The notes under the pieces: generated by a model
Seen by the model: the letters and a program-made list of their open reading frames with translations, nothing else
Told to the model about the DNA's origin: nothing
Databases searched by the model: none
Shown here: piece by piece, positions 10,806-19,313 of the stretch
How positions within the stretch are numbered: the first letter of the stretch is position 1
Layout of the letters: every line of letters starts with the position of its first letter
DNA from: Methylomonas paludis
GTDB taxonomy: Bacteria > Pseudomonadota > Gammaproteobacteria > Methylococcales > Methylomonadaceae
Direction of reading: 5' to 3'
Length of the DNA stretch: 64,000 bases
Assembly (NCBI RefSeq): GCF_018734325.1
Contig: NZ_CP073754.1
Span: 2,666,001 to 2,730,000 of the forward strand
Made by a program: the position numbers and the translations under genes

Positions 10806-11102
10806 GCTTGTGTTGCTTGCTCCAACTGCTTACCAACAACCCCCCCCGTATGACGACGAGGGTTAACTGGTTTAATTATATACATTTTTTCGAAGGGTTT
10901 CGAAACAAAATTAATTGTTTACCGATAAACAGGCATAAATTGCAGTTGGTTACCACTGTTTTACCGCTAATTTAGACTAATTCAGCGTAGGCCACCACTT
11001 AAACAGAGACACGCTTGACTCTGTACTAGCAAATCGGCTGGCTTATCAACACAATTGACTGCGAATAGCAGGTCAATTTGTCCAACTGTGCCGCTACCCC
11101 GG
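10806..11102. other. Intergenic region between miaB and the porin pseudogene
   Basis: 297 bases that should hold the miaB promoter. It is AT-rich around 10875-10930 and contains a repeated TTTCGAA separated by GGG near 10890-10905. A small open frame across 10982-11266 on the minus strand is the porin 3' end read in another frame and is not a gene. I see no terminator. Confidence 0.4.
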
Positions 11103-11746
11103 TTAATAGTTGATATTACCCTGCAGCCAGATTTTTTGGGTATCGGTAAAGGCGTTGTAATCACTGTTAAAATTCGCATACTTGGCCAGCAAGGTGTAAT
11201 GTTTGCCGAATTTTTTCTGTAACGAAAAATCTCATTCGGAACCAAATCGGACTGAACCGGTATCATCGTAAAAATCGTGGTAAATACCGGTCAACAGCAG
11301 GCTATCATTGAGCATCTTATAGCTGGCAGTGGCAAAAACATCGCGAATACCCTTGCCCAGTGCAGCTGCCACTGGTGCAGAGGCATTAATCGGATTTTTG
11401 ATCACATCTGCCCAACCCTGAAAAGCATGATTGGTACCTAACGGGGTATTAAAGGTTTTATTCACCCCATTGCCGTCCAGTTGCTCCATAGCGCCCTGCA
11501 AGGTAAAGTCGAACGCACTTAATCCACCCATTAAATTGATCCGATCCGCCTGATAATGGTTGGGGTTGCTGGCATAATTAGACTGGGTACCCCACTCTGC
11601 GGTGTAAACCATATTGACACGATCGAAAAATTGCGGTGATTTACCATCAAAACGCACGCCGTATGTCTGGGAGGACTTGGCATAATTAATCTTGTCCTGA
11701 AAATCCAGCCAGTAGCCGTAACCGATCAAATTCCCCCAGTCATTAA

Positions 11747-13439
11747 CCTGAATCCGTGTTCCTTTCGGTTTAAGTGAGGGCAGTCGCGTTTCAGACGCGT
11801 TTTTTAAAAAAATCTACCACCAATCGAAATTTAACTGCCGTTCATCAAGCCCTCAGTCGCAAAAATCAATCGTTTCCATGGTATTGCCGGCATCGCCAGA
11901 TGAAAAACCTGACGCCAAGACAAGCAATCTTCTTCTCTACCCGGAGAATCAGCTCGTAACCAGCATCTCAGCTTTCGCGCCGCTTATCCTGATGCAAAGC
12001 CAGGCTGCACCACCAATCGCTCTTGTAAATAAGCGAATACTTTTGCCACGGGTGAGGCGCACCCTAAGTCCAGCCACCATTGCCGGGCTTTGTGGATCAC
12101 CTGGGCTGCTCGATACATGACTTCTTGCAGCACCGTTCGTAACCGCCGTCGTTTTGCCGGATGACGTATTGGCGCCAAGTCGCCAGTCAAGCCCAGTTGA
12201 CCAATCAGTCGCAAGCAATTATAGGCAAACATACCCATTCTCAATAGACAGTCGTTGGTCTCAAACTTTCCAGATGGTAAGCGTTCCATATCCAGGTCAG
12301 TTTTGAATTCCGAATGAAATTGTTCATGGGTGCCGTGGTCGCGGTAGCGTTCAATGACGGTTTCTTCGGGTTCCTCCAGACTCGTCCACCAGCCTTCCAG
12401 TTGAATGTCCGGCAGTAATAGCATCTGGCCGTGCTTATTGCTCGTGCGTTCAATGATCCGCACGACCAGTCTGAAGGGGCGAGTCTGTTTTTTCCAAGCA
12501 CGTTCCACCGTCAGTGTCATTAACGCTTCCCGTTTACCGGGGCGTTTTTCAACAAAGGCGCCGGCCGCTTCCGCTTTTTCTAACCAGGATGTCTTATCTT
12601 GCCGTCTTGGATTCCACTTGATCAAGTATTCAAAGCGCCTGTTCATGGCTGCCCAGCGTTCTTTCTCAGCCGCAACCGTAAATAACAGTTTGGCGCTATC
12701 AAACCCTGAGTCTTTGCGTAATAACAACGGCAAACCCGGTGCAACCAAGCGCTCAACTCGAGGAAACAGCCTTTCTAGAAAATAATCAATCTCCAGCGAT
12801 GAATGCCAGCGGCCTGGACGCAGTTCCAATCCTATACACCAGCCTTCATTGCCCAAATAAGCCGCGACAGGCGTATAGCCATCCACTCCCTGATAGGTTC
12901 GACTCACCTCTTCCTTCTTGGTACCGCTCTGATCCATGACGAAGGTGTCCATGTCCAGACAGACGTAGCCTTTATGCGGCGTAATTGGGGCTTCTGTTCG
13001 TTCGATGAGTCGTATCGATAGATCATCCACCGGCTCCAGCAGGCTGCCGCTGACACGATCAAGACGTTGCCGCAGCCACACGCTGCCGGGAACCTTACGT
13101 ACATCCAATGCCTTCTTGAAAAAACGATCTTCACGAAACGGCTCAACAGCCTCGAAGTCGCTTTTGCCTATACTTAAAAGGCCAACAGTGGTTTTGACTA
13201 AATCCGAGGTTTTGATACCCTGTGAAACAGGTATTCTACCGTCCACCATCACTTCGACATTGACCGCTTCCAGGCACTGGCCGATCAAGGATAGTCCGGC
13301 ATAGGAGGTAAGTTCCTTTTTGGATTCTTTAAGCTTAAAACGTGCCATAATCAAAACGGGTGACTATAGAAAAACTATATTATACCTTTTTTATCATTGA
13401 CTTATGACTATTTATAAAAAAAACGAACACGGATTCAGG
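11747..13439 (-). mobile_element. IS1380-family insertion sequence, copy 1
   Basis: 1693 bp. The inverted ends are CCTGAATCCGTGTTC on the left and its complement on the right. A 5-base target duplication ATTAA is present at 11742-11746 and 13440-13444. It contains one intact transposase gene. It is the same length as copy 2 at 45558-47250; the only difference I found is C at 11820 versus T at 45631. A young insertion into an already useless or just inactivated porin gene. Confidence 0.93.
11984..13348 (-). CDS. IS1380-family transposase
   Basis: About 454 residues, full length for the family (DDE type). It shows the acidic stretch CLDMDTFVMDQSGTKKEE with the first catalytic Asp, LLLRKDSGFDSAKL with the second, and HEQFHSEFKTDLDMERLP near the C-terminal Glu. 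The real start is the ATG at 13348; the TTG two codons upstream is less likely. No frameshift is visible, so the copy may be active. Confidence 0.92.
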   Translation of the reverse strand: MARFKLKESKKELTSYAGLSLIGQCLEAVNVEVMVDGRIPVSQGIKTSDLVKTTVGLLSIGKSDFEAVEPFREDRFFKKALDVRKVPGSVWLRQRLDRVSGSLLEPVDDLSIRLIERTEAPITPHKGYVCLDMDTFVMDQSGTKKEEVSRTYQGVDGYTPVAAYLGNEGWCIGLELRPGRWHSSLEIDYFLERLFPRVERLVAPGLPLLLRKDSGFDSAKLLFTVAAEKERWAAMNRRFEYLIKWNPRRQDKTSWLEKAEAAGAFVEKRPGKREALMTLTVERAWKKQTRPFRLVVRIIERTSNKHGQMLLLPDIQLEGWWTSLEEPEETVIERYRDHGTHEQFHSEFKTDLDMERLPSGKFETNDCLLRMGMFAYNCLRLIGQLGLTGDLAPIRHPAKRRRLRTVLQEVMYRAAQVIHKARQWWLDLGCASPVAKVFAYLQERLVVQPGFASG

Positions 13440-14148
13440 ATTAATTTTATAGCTTAAGTTTAGTAACGGCGCACTTAATTTGGCGTTTTGACCTAGAGGA
13501 TCCTGCAAATGCCCGAGATAAGCTGCATTGACAGTTAAGCCAAAAATAGTCTGATTATTATGTGTCAAGGTAACAGCATCATAAGTCTACTCCAATTGTC
13601 GCCAGCCGACGTTGCCGATAAAGCGGTCATCGTCATATTTAATGCGCTGTCGGCCAAACTTGACCGAGGTGTCGGCTATTCCCTTGTAATTCAGCCATAA
13701 CTGATCAAGTTCACTGCGCTGGGGATCCTGAATCACCGAATAGTTTTTATTCTGAACCAATACACCCTGGTTATAGTCATCCTGTAGGGCATAATTTCCC
13801 TGATATTCGGCATAACCCTGAAAATTAAGCACGGTAGGCGACAACAGGCCCAAGCGTAAACGGGTGGTATTGGCGTTGGCGGTATCGACATACTGACTGG
13901 AGTGGGGGATTTTCGGGCCTTGATACTGGTTATTATTTTCCCAGCGGTAGTTGATATCCACTTTGACGGCGCCGTTATTGCCGTAATGGTAAAAATTTAA
14001 GGCGTCTTCAACATCGCGGCTGAGGTCGGCGCTGACGGACAGGCTGGTTAGGGTTAAGAATACTGCCGGCAGAAATGTGGGTAAATATTGGGGTGTCTTC
14101 GGTGTCATAGAAATCTCTTATCTAACTAATAGGTTAAGTTGATATGGC

Positions 14149-15906
14149 TTAATGGCAGTGATCGCAATCAGTGAGAAAAGTCAGCAGACTTTCCCGATAG
14201 CGGTAGTAATCCGGATGTTCGAGCAAGGCTTTGCGGGTACGCGGCCTGGGTAAATCGATTTCCAAAATCTTGCCGATTCTGGCCTGCGGGCCATTGGTCA
14301 TCATCACGACCCGATCTGCCAGCAGTATGGCTTCATCGACATCGTGAGTAACGACTATCGCCGTCACATGGGTACGCTCCCAGACTTCCATCAGCACTTC
14401 CTGCAATTCCCAGCGGGTCAGGGAATCTAACATACCAAATGGTTCATCAAGCAACAGCAGTTTGGGAGACAGGGCAAATGCCCTGGCAATACCCACCCGC
14501 TGCTTCATACCGTTTGACATGGCCGCTGCTTTGCGGTGCATGGCTTCAGCCAGACCCACTCGGGTCAGGTAGTATTCGACTATATCTTCGCGTTCGTCCT
14601 GAGAAGCATGGGGATACACCTTATCGACACCGAGCATGACGTTTTCAAATGCGGTCAGCCAGGGAAACAGACTAGGCGCCTGAAACACTACGCCGCGATC
14701 CGGCCCTGCCCCATCAATTTCCCGGTTGTCGAGAATAATCCCGCCGTCGGATATGGCGTTCAGACCGGCAGTCATGGATAGCACTGTCGATTTACCGCAA
14801 CCGGAATGACCGATGATGGAAACGAATTCGCCTTTCTTGATTTTCATATCAAAGCCATCCACCACTCTCACGGTACTGTTGCCATCTGGAGTGGGATAGT
14901 CTTTGGATAATTTGGCAAACTCCAAATAACCCGGCTTACCGATCTGCTGCACGCCGGGTTTCAATGCCGAAGTGTCCAGCTTCCAGTCATTACTGGTATT
15001 GGGGCGCACATCCGGTAATTTGACCCGATCCACGCCCAGGCTGGAGGATTTTTCCTTGCCGATATCCAGCAAATAACGGGTAATTTCAGCGCGCAGACGA
15101 ATGAATTCAGCATTATGATTCAGGGCTGCTCGATGACGGGGCCGCGGCAAATCTACCTGAAATGCCGGACCAAAGCTGGCCCCTGGCCCAGGTTTGAGCG
15201 GAATGACCCGGTCAGCCATATAAATAGCTTCGTCGACATCATTGGTGATCAGAATCACCGTTTTCTGGTCCTGTACCCAGATTTGCAGAATTTCATCCTG
15301 CAACTTGCCTCTGGTCAACGCATCCAGGGCGCTGAGCGGCTCATCCAGCAACAAAATATCCGGATTGGCAGCCAAGGCGCGCGCCACATTCACGCGCTGG
15401 CGCATACCACCGGACAGTTCGGCCGGTTTTTTATCCCTGGCTTTGCCCAGATTGACCATTTGCACATATTTTTCGGTATGGGCACGGCGCTGGGCCGGGT
15501 CCCAATCCTTAAAGATGGCATCGACGGCCAGGGCCACGTTTTCATAAACCGTCAGCCAGGGCATCAGCGCATAATTCTGAAACACCACACCTCGATCCGG
15601 TCCGGGCGCACTGATGGCGATGCCCTGCTTTAACAGCTCACCACTGTCTGCCTGGATCAAGCCGGCAATCAGCGATACCAGCGTGGTTTTACCGCTACCG
15701 GAAAACCCAACAATAGCGATAAATTCACCAGTACGGATATCCAGATTGATATCCTTAAGAATAGCTGTTGTGTCCTGACCTTCTCCATAAGATTTACAGA
15801 CGTTTTTCAGCTCCAGCAGCGGTTTGGCGATTGCCGGGCCGGAAATTTGGGCTATTTCCCGCTGATGTGCGGCCAGATTAATAATTTTTGCCTGATTTGC
15901 GCTCAT
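14149..15906 (-). CDS. nrtC: Nitrate ABC transporter, fused double ATP-binding subunit
   Basis: 585 residues with two complete ABC ATPase domains. Domain 1 (about 28-270) has GFSGSGKTT, LSGGMRQRV and LLLDEPLSALD. Domain 2 (about 325-570) has GHSGCGKST, MSNGMKQRVGIARA and LLLDEPFGMLD. The two resemble NrtC and NrtD of nitrate importers joined in one chain, without the NrtA-like tail of cyanobacterial NrtC. The second signature SNGMKQ is one residue off the usual SGGMKQ. It is 11 bases after nrtB and powers nitrate uptake together with NrtA and NrtB. Confidence 0.9.
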   Translation of the reverse strand: MSANQAKIINLAAHQREIAQISGPAIAKPLLELKNVCKSYGEGQDTTAILKDINLDIRTGEFIAIVGFSGSGKTTLVSLIAGLIQADSGELLKQGIAISAPGPDRGVVFQNYALMPWLTVYENVALAVDAIFKDWDPAQRRAHTEKYVQMVNLGKARDKKPAELSGGMRQRVNVARALAANPDILLLDEPLSALDALTRGKLQDEILQIWVQDQKTVILITNDVDEAIYMADRVIPLKPGPGASFGPAFQVDLPRPRHRAALNHNAEFIRLRAEITRYLLDIGKEKSSSLGVDRVKLPDVRPNTSNDWKLDTSALKPGVQQIGKPGYLEFAKLSKDYPTPDGNSTVRVVDGFDMKIKKGEFVSIIGHSGCGKSTVLSMTAGLNAISDGGIILDNREIDGAGPDRGVVFQAPSLFPWLTAFENVMLGVDKVYPHASQDEREDIVEYYLTRVGLAEAMHRKAAAMSNGMKQRVGIARAFALSPKLLLLDEPFGMLDSLTRWELQEVLMEVWERTHVTAIVVTHDVDEAILLADRVVMMTNGPQARIGKILEIDLPRPRTRKALLEHPDYYRYRESLLTFLTDCDHCH

Positions 15907-15917
15907 GAACTGTTTCC

Positions 15918-16931
15918 TCAGAATTTGCTGAACGAAAAGACGTTCTGTAGCGACTGCATGATGCGATCGAGCATAAAACCGATAATACCGATGGTGAATA
16001 CCGCCACCATGATGCGACTCAGCGAATTGGCACTGCCGTTTTGGAATTCATCCCAGACAAACTTACCCAGACCGGGATTCTGCGCCAGCATTTCTGCGGC
16101 TATTAGCACCATCCAGCCCACGCCCAACGATAAACGCATGCCGGTAAAAATATAAGGCAGTGCACTGGGCAGGATGATGCGCTTGATCTGGGTTGACCAG
16201 TCCAGACGCAATACCTTGCCGACATTAAGCAGATCGCGGTCTATCGAAGAAACCCCGACCGCCGTGTTGATCAGGGTTGGCCACAAGGAACACAGCGTGA
16301 CGGTAATGGCCGAAGTGATAAAGGATTTAGCGAACCAGGCATCATCGCCACTGACATACACGGCACTGACCACCAGAGTGACTATCGGCAGCCAGGCTAG
16401 CGGCGACACCGGTTTAAAGATTTGAATCAGCGGATTGACAGCGGTATTAATGACCGGACTCATACCACACAATATACCCAGCGGTACTGCCAGTAGCGAT
16501 GCGATGATAAAACCGGCGAATACCGTGCGCAGACTGGTGAATATTTGCTGAAGATAAGTCGGTTTACCAGTATAGGGCCGGACTTTGATTTCGGCATGTG
16601 GGTCTTCTGCCAGTTTGTCCTTGTTGCGCAATTCCTGACGCTGGTAAAACTCGGCTTTTTTGGCGGCTTCGGCAAAATGTTCGTCTATTAAGCCGCCCAC
16701 CTCGTGCCAGACCGCCAGCGGGCCGGGAATAGTGCCCAGACTGGTATTCACCCTGGCGGCAGAAACACTCCACAACCCCAGAAACAGGATAAACGCCAGA
16801 ATGGGCACGCCCATGACCAGCCACAATTGTTTGAGCTGCTTGGCCGGGTTTTCGCCGGCAGCGATTCTGACCAACGGAATAAACCAGGTCAAACCGGTGA
16901 TGTTAAAAAATTTGATGAGTTTATGCGTCAT
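15918..16931 (-). CDS. nrtB: Nitrate ABC transporter permease
   Basis: 337 residues. There is an N-terminal membrane segment (LVMGVPILAFILFLGLWSV), a soluble insert of about 70 residues, then five membrane helices with the ATPase-coupling loop GVSSIDRDLLNVGKVLRLD before ILPSALPYIFTGMRLSLGVG. This is the pattern of NrtB/SsuC/TauC permeases. It lies between nrtA and the fused ATPase gene in the same operon. Substrate is assigned from context. Confidence 0.9.
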   Translation of the reverse strand: MTHKLIKFFNITGLTWFIPLVRIAAGENPAKQLKQLWLVMGVPILAFILFLGLWSVSAARVNTSLGTIPGPLAVWHEVGGLIDEHFAEAAKKAEFYQRQELRNKDKLAEDPHAEIKVRPYTGKPTYLQQIFTSLRTVFAGFIIASLLAVPLGILCGMSPVINTAVNPLIQIFKPVSPLAWLPIVTLVVSAVYVSGDDAWFAKSFITSAITVTLCSLWPTLINTAVGVSSIDRDLLNVGKVLRLDWSTQIKRIILPSALPYIFTGMRLSLGVGWMVLIAAEMLAQNPGLGKFVWDEFQNGSANSLSRIMVAVFTIGIIGFMLDRIMQSLQNVFSFSKF

Positions 16932-17011
16932 AGTCCTTACTCTTTGCAGACTGATTTAGAAAAAATCCGGCTTCCCTGCCGACCAAAACCTTCCTGGACG
17001 GAAGTACAGGC

Positions 17012-18394
17012 TTATTCAACAATTTTGCCGCCGCTGACGGTTTGTTTGGCTTTCAGACCCAGCGGAAATTTGCTCAGATAGTCATTGGGCTTAGCCGCAT
17101 CGAAGGAAATTTTGTCGATGAAATCGTTGTGCGCCGGTTTCAAACCGGTATCAGCCGGAAAATCTTCTGGCCTAGCTTTACCTTCGGCCACCAACTCTTT
17201 GGCGGCAGCCAGATAAATGTCGGGACGGTAGACTTTTTTCGCTGTTTCCAGATACCAGTTATCCGGTTTAAACTCGTTGATCTGGCCCCAACGGCGCATT
17301 TGGGTCAGATACCAGATGGCTCCGTTGTAGGACGGGTAGCTGGCGCCATTGCGAAAGAAGGTGTTGAAGTCGGGCAATGCGCGTTTGTCGCCTTTTTCGT
17401 ATTCAAAACTGCCATTCATGCTGTTGGCCAACACCTCATAATCCGCCCCCACATACTGTTTTTGGGCCAGCATTTCCACGGCTTCATGGCGGTTTTTGTT
17501 GTGTTCGGCATCCAGCCAGATAGATGCACGAATCAAAGCCTTGACCACGGCTTTCAGGGTATTGGGATATTTATCAGCCCAGGCCTGAGTGACGCCAAAC
17601 ACTTTTTCCGGGGTGTCTTTCCATAATTCGTCGTCAGTGACCACCGGTACCCCAATGCCTTTAAAAACGGCCTGCTGGTTCCAGGGCTCACCCACGCAAT
17701 AACCGGAAATCGTGCCAGACTCCAGGGTAGCCGGCATTTGCGGCGGTGGCGTCACCGACAGCAAGGCTTCAGCATTGAGTTGGCCGGAGATATCTTGCGG
17801 CGGCTGGTAAAATCCCGGATTAATCCCACCGGCGGCCAACCAGTAACGCAATTTCAAATTATGACTGCCGGCCGGAAATGTCATGGCCATATTGAAGGGC
17901 TTGCCGGCATTTTTATAACTTTCCAGCACCGGTTTCAGCGCATCCGCCTTGATCGGATGCACCGGTTTGCCATCCTGCAACGGGATACTGGTTTTCATTT
18001 GTTTCCAGACATCATTACTCACAGTAATGGCGTTGCCGTTATAGCCCATGCTGAACGGGGCGATGATGTCGGCTTTGGTGCCGAAACCGATGCTGGCGGC
18101 CAATGGTGCGGGAGCCAGCATGTGCGAACCATCCAGTTCGCCATTGACCACTCTATCCATCACCACTTTCCAGTTGGCCTGAGCTTCCAGTTGCACAAAC
18201 AGGCCTTCATCCTCGAAAAAGCCTTTTTCAGCTGCCACGGCCAGAGGCGCCATATCGGTCAACTTGATAAAGCCGAATTTCAAATCTTCTTTCTCCAGTT
18301 TGCCGGCGGCACCGGCAGGACTTGAGACACTGAGCACGGTTACAGCCAGGGCTGTCAGCAATGTTTTAGATGTCAATGTAGTATTGGGTTTCAT
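17012..18394 (-). CDS. nrtA: Nitrate ABC transporter substrate-binding protein
   Basis: 460 residues, NrtA/CmpA family. The N-terminus MKPNTTLTSKTLLTALAVTV through PAGA is a Sec signal peptide, so the protein is periplasmic (not a cytoplasmic NasS sensor, which lacks one). Family features include KFGFIKLTDMAPLAVAAEKG, NGELDGSHMLAPAPLA and SGYCVGEPWNQQAV. First gene of the nrtA-nrtB-nrtCD transcript, preceded by a 334-base leader with a sigma-54 promoter and an ANTAR-type attenuator. Confidence 0.92.
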   Translation of the reverse strand: MKPNTTLTSKTLLTALAVTVLSVSSPAGAAGKLEKEDLKFGFIKLTDMAPLAVAAEKGFFEDEGLFVQLEAQANWKVVMDRVVNGELDGSHMLAPAPLAASIGFGTKADIIAPFSMGYNGNAITVSNDVWKQMKTSIPLQDGKPVHPIKADALKPVLESYKNAGKPFNMAMTFPAGSHNLKLRYWLAAGGINPGFYQPPQDISGQLNAEALLSVTPPPQMPATLESGTISGYCVGEPWNQQAVFKGIGVPVVTDDELWKDTPEKVFGVTQAWADKYPNTLKAVVKALIRASIWLDAEHNKNRHEAVEMLAQKQYVGADYEVLANSMNGSFEYEKGDKRALPDFNTFFRNGASYPSYNGAIWYLTQMRRWGQINEFKPDNWYLETAKKVYRPDIYLAAAKELVAEGKARPEDFPADTGLKPAHNDFIDKISFDAAKPNDYLSKFPLGLKAKQTVSGGKIVE

Positions 18395-18426
18395 GCCTGA
18401 TCCTGTTCTTTGAGAAAATTTAGGCC

Positions 18427-18475
18427 AAAAAAAAGGCGTCTTAGCACCCGGAAAAATCCGGGCACATAAGACGCC
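18427..18475 (-). terminator. Intrinsic terminator in the nrtA leader (attenuator)
   Basis: On the minus strand GGCGTCTTA (18475-18467) pairs with TAAGACGCC (18443-18435). An inner stem CCCGGA/TCCGGG lies between, and eight U residues follow at 18434-18427. It ends 33 bases before the nrtA ATG, so by default it would block nrt transcription. Its 5' arm overlaps the AAAGGC hexaloop hairpin, which makes the two structures mutually exclusive. Confidence 0.88.
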
Positions 18476-18525
18476 TTTGTCTGGTTTGCTCTACGTTGAG
18501 CTAAATTGTCACCCCAACAGCGGGG
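18469..18525 (-). promoter_or_regulatory. ANTAR-target hairpins in the nrtA leader
   Basis: Three short hairpins with six-base loops follow one another on the minus strand: CCCC-GCTGTT-GGGG (18525-18512), GCTC-AACGTA-GAGC (18501-18488) and AGAC-AAAGGC-GTCT (18482-18469). The last two have A at loop position 1 and G at position 4 and are 5 bases apart, as in the known two-hairpin ANTAR RNA motif. The last overlaps the terminator arm, so binding of NasT would prevent termination. NasT as the ligand is inferred from the adjacent gene. Confidence 0.82.
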
Positions 18526-18538
18526 ATTATCTAAAATT

Positions 18539-18556
18539 CAGCAATATACATGCCGC
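18539..18556 (-). promoter_or_regulatory. Sigma-54 promoter of nrtA
   Basis: Minus-strand GGCATGTATATTGC has the -24 GG and -12 GC pairs with exactly 10 bases between (GG at 18554-18553, GC at 18542-18541), matching TGGCAYG-N4-TTGCW. Transcription would start near 18530, just before the first leader hairpin. Two TGGTGC half-sites lie about 140-180 bases upstream. Confidence 0.75.
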
Positions 18557-18692
18557 ATTAATGAAAACCAAAACCTAATTTAAAAATATCATAATAAACA
18601 ATACGATATAAATTAACCATCCACTCCTGCCGCGATATCAGGACGATGCTAGTGCGGTTAGACAGGATTTTAAGCTGTATTTCAGCCCCGAG

Positions 18693-18720
18693 TTGGTGCG
18701 CTAAATTGGAAATGGTGCAA
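18693..18720 (-). promoter_or_regulatory. Putative NtrC enhancer half-sites for nrtA
   Basis: TTGGTGCG (18693-18700) and TGGTGCAA (18713-18720) read as CGCACCAA and TTGCACCA on the minus strand. They are spaced 20 bases, about two helical turns, upstream of the sigma-54 promoter. They resemble halves of the NtrC consensus TGCACC-N5-GGTGCA but are direct rather than inverted. Confidence 0.45.
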
Positions 18721-18728
18721 AAATCATT

Positions 18729-19313
18729 TCATTTAAACAACTCGGCCATGGCAATCACATTTCTGGCCATTTCACCCAGGGCGATATTTCTATCCATCGC
18801 CAGCTTGCGTAGCGCATGATAGGCTTCATCTTCACTATAGCCCTGGGATTTACATAAAATGCCTTTGGCGCGATCAATCAGTTTCCGATCTTCCAACTGG
18901 TTTTTGGTTTTCTGCAGCTCATCCTTTAGTTCCTGCTGGGCGCGAAACCGGGCAATGGCAATATCAATGATGGCTTTCAAACGCTTCGGTTCCAGACCAT
19001 CAACGATATAAGCACTGACTCCAGCGTTAATTACCTGATTGATGGTATCGGTTTGCTGGTCTTCGGCAAACATGACCACCGGCACTGGATGCTGCTGATT
19101 GATAGCGCGCATCATGTTTAACACGGCAGCATCAGGGGTATACAGATTCAGCACCACCACATCCGGCTGCAAGGTTTTGACGACGGTCAACAGATTTAAG
19201 GCGCGCAGCTTGAGGGTGGCGATTTCATAGCCATAGGACTGCAAACTTTTTTCGATCAGACCCTCGGCATCAAATTCATCAATGATTAATACTTTCAGCC
19301 TGGTCATCATCAA
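18729..19313 (-). CDS. nasT: NasT-like ANTAR antiterminator
   Basis: 194 residues. An N-terminal receiver-like domain (about 5-120) has Asn at position 56 (VVVLNLYTPD) where the phosphorylated Asp would be, so it is probably not phosphorylated, as in known NasT proteins. A helical linker leads to the C-terminal ANTAR RNA-binding domain (about 132-190) with LIDRAKGILCKSQGYSEDEA. It overlaps the end of narK (ATGATGATG run; starts at 19313, 19310 or 19307). It should bind the hexaloop hairpins in the nrtA and nirB leaders. Its usual partner NasS, a cytoplasmic nitrate sensor, is not in the window. Confidence 0.88.
   Translation of the reverse strand: MMMTRLKVLIIDEFDAEGLIEKSLQSYGYEIATLKLRALNLLTVVKTLQPDVVVLNLYTPDAAVLNMMRAINQQHPVPVVMFAEDQQTDTINQVINAGVSAYIVDGLEPKRLKAIIDIAIARFRAQQELKDELQKTKNQLEDRKLIDRAKGILCKSQGYSEDEAYHALRKLAMDRNIALGEMARNVIAMAELFK

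Larger units (their letters stand above)
11103..14108 (-). pseudogene. Alginate-export-family outer-membrane porin, broken
   Basis: The reading frame opens at the ATG at 14108 with a signal peptide ending SVSA. It continues through beta-strand repeats typical of alginate-export (AlgE-like) porins, such as LRLGLLSPTVLNFQGYAEY and VKFGRQRIKYDDDRFIG. An in-frame TAG at 13587-13589 interrupts RQLE/TYDAV. The IS1380 element at 11747-13439 then splits the gene; after it the frame resumes exactly (SYKIN joins DWGNLIGYGY). A second in-frame stop, TGA at 11232-11234, interrupts FGSE/DFSLQKKF, and the natural TAA is at 11103. Both stops fit single transitions (CAG to TAG, TGG to TGA). It follows nrtCD by 40 bases and was probably the nitrate-operon porin. 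Confidence 0.88.

Noticed and set aside
11232-13589. In-frame TAG and TGA in the porin as programmed recoding (pyrrolysine or selenocysteine).
   Set aside because: Two different stop codons at ordinary positions, each one transition from a normal codon, in a gene also split by an IS. Decay explains it better.
17042-18325. Long plus-strand frames opposite nrtA (194 and 195 codons).
   Set aside because: They are antisense to a clear nrtA gene with full domain support and read as its mirror.
17012-18394. nrtA as the missing NasS sensor.
   Set aside because: It has a clear Sec signal peptide and lies in a transporter operon, so it is the periplasmic binding protein.
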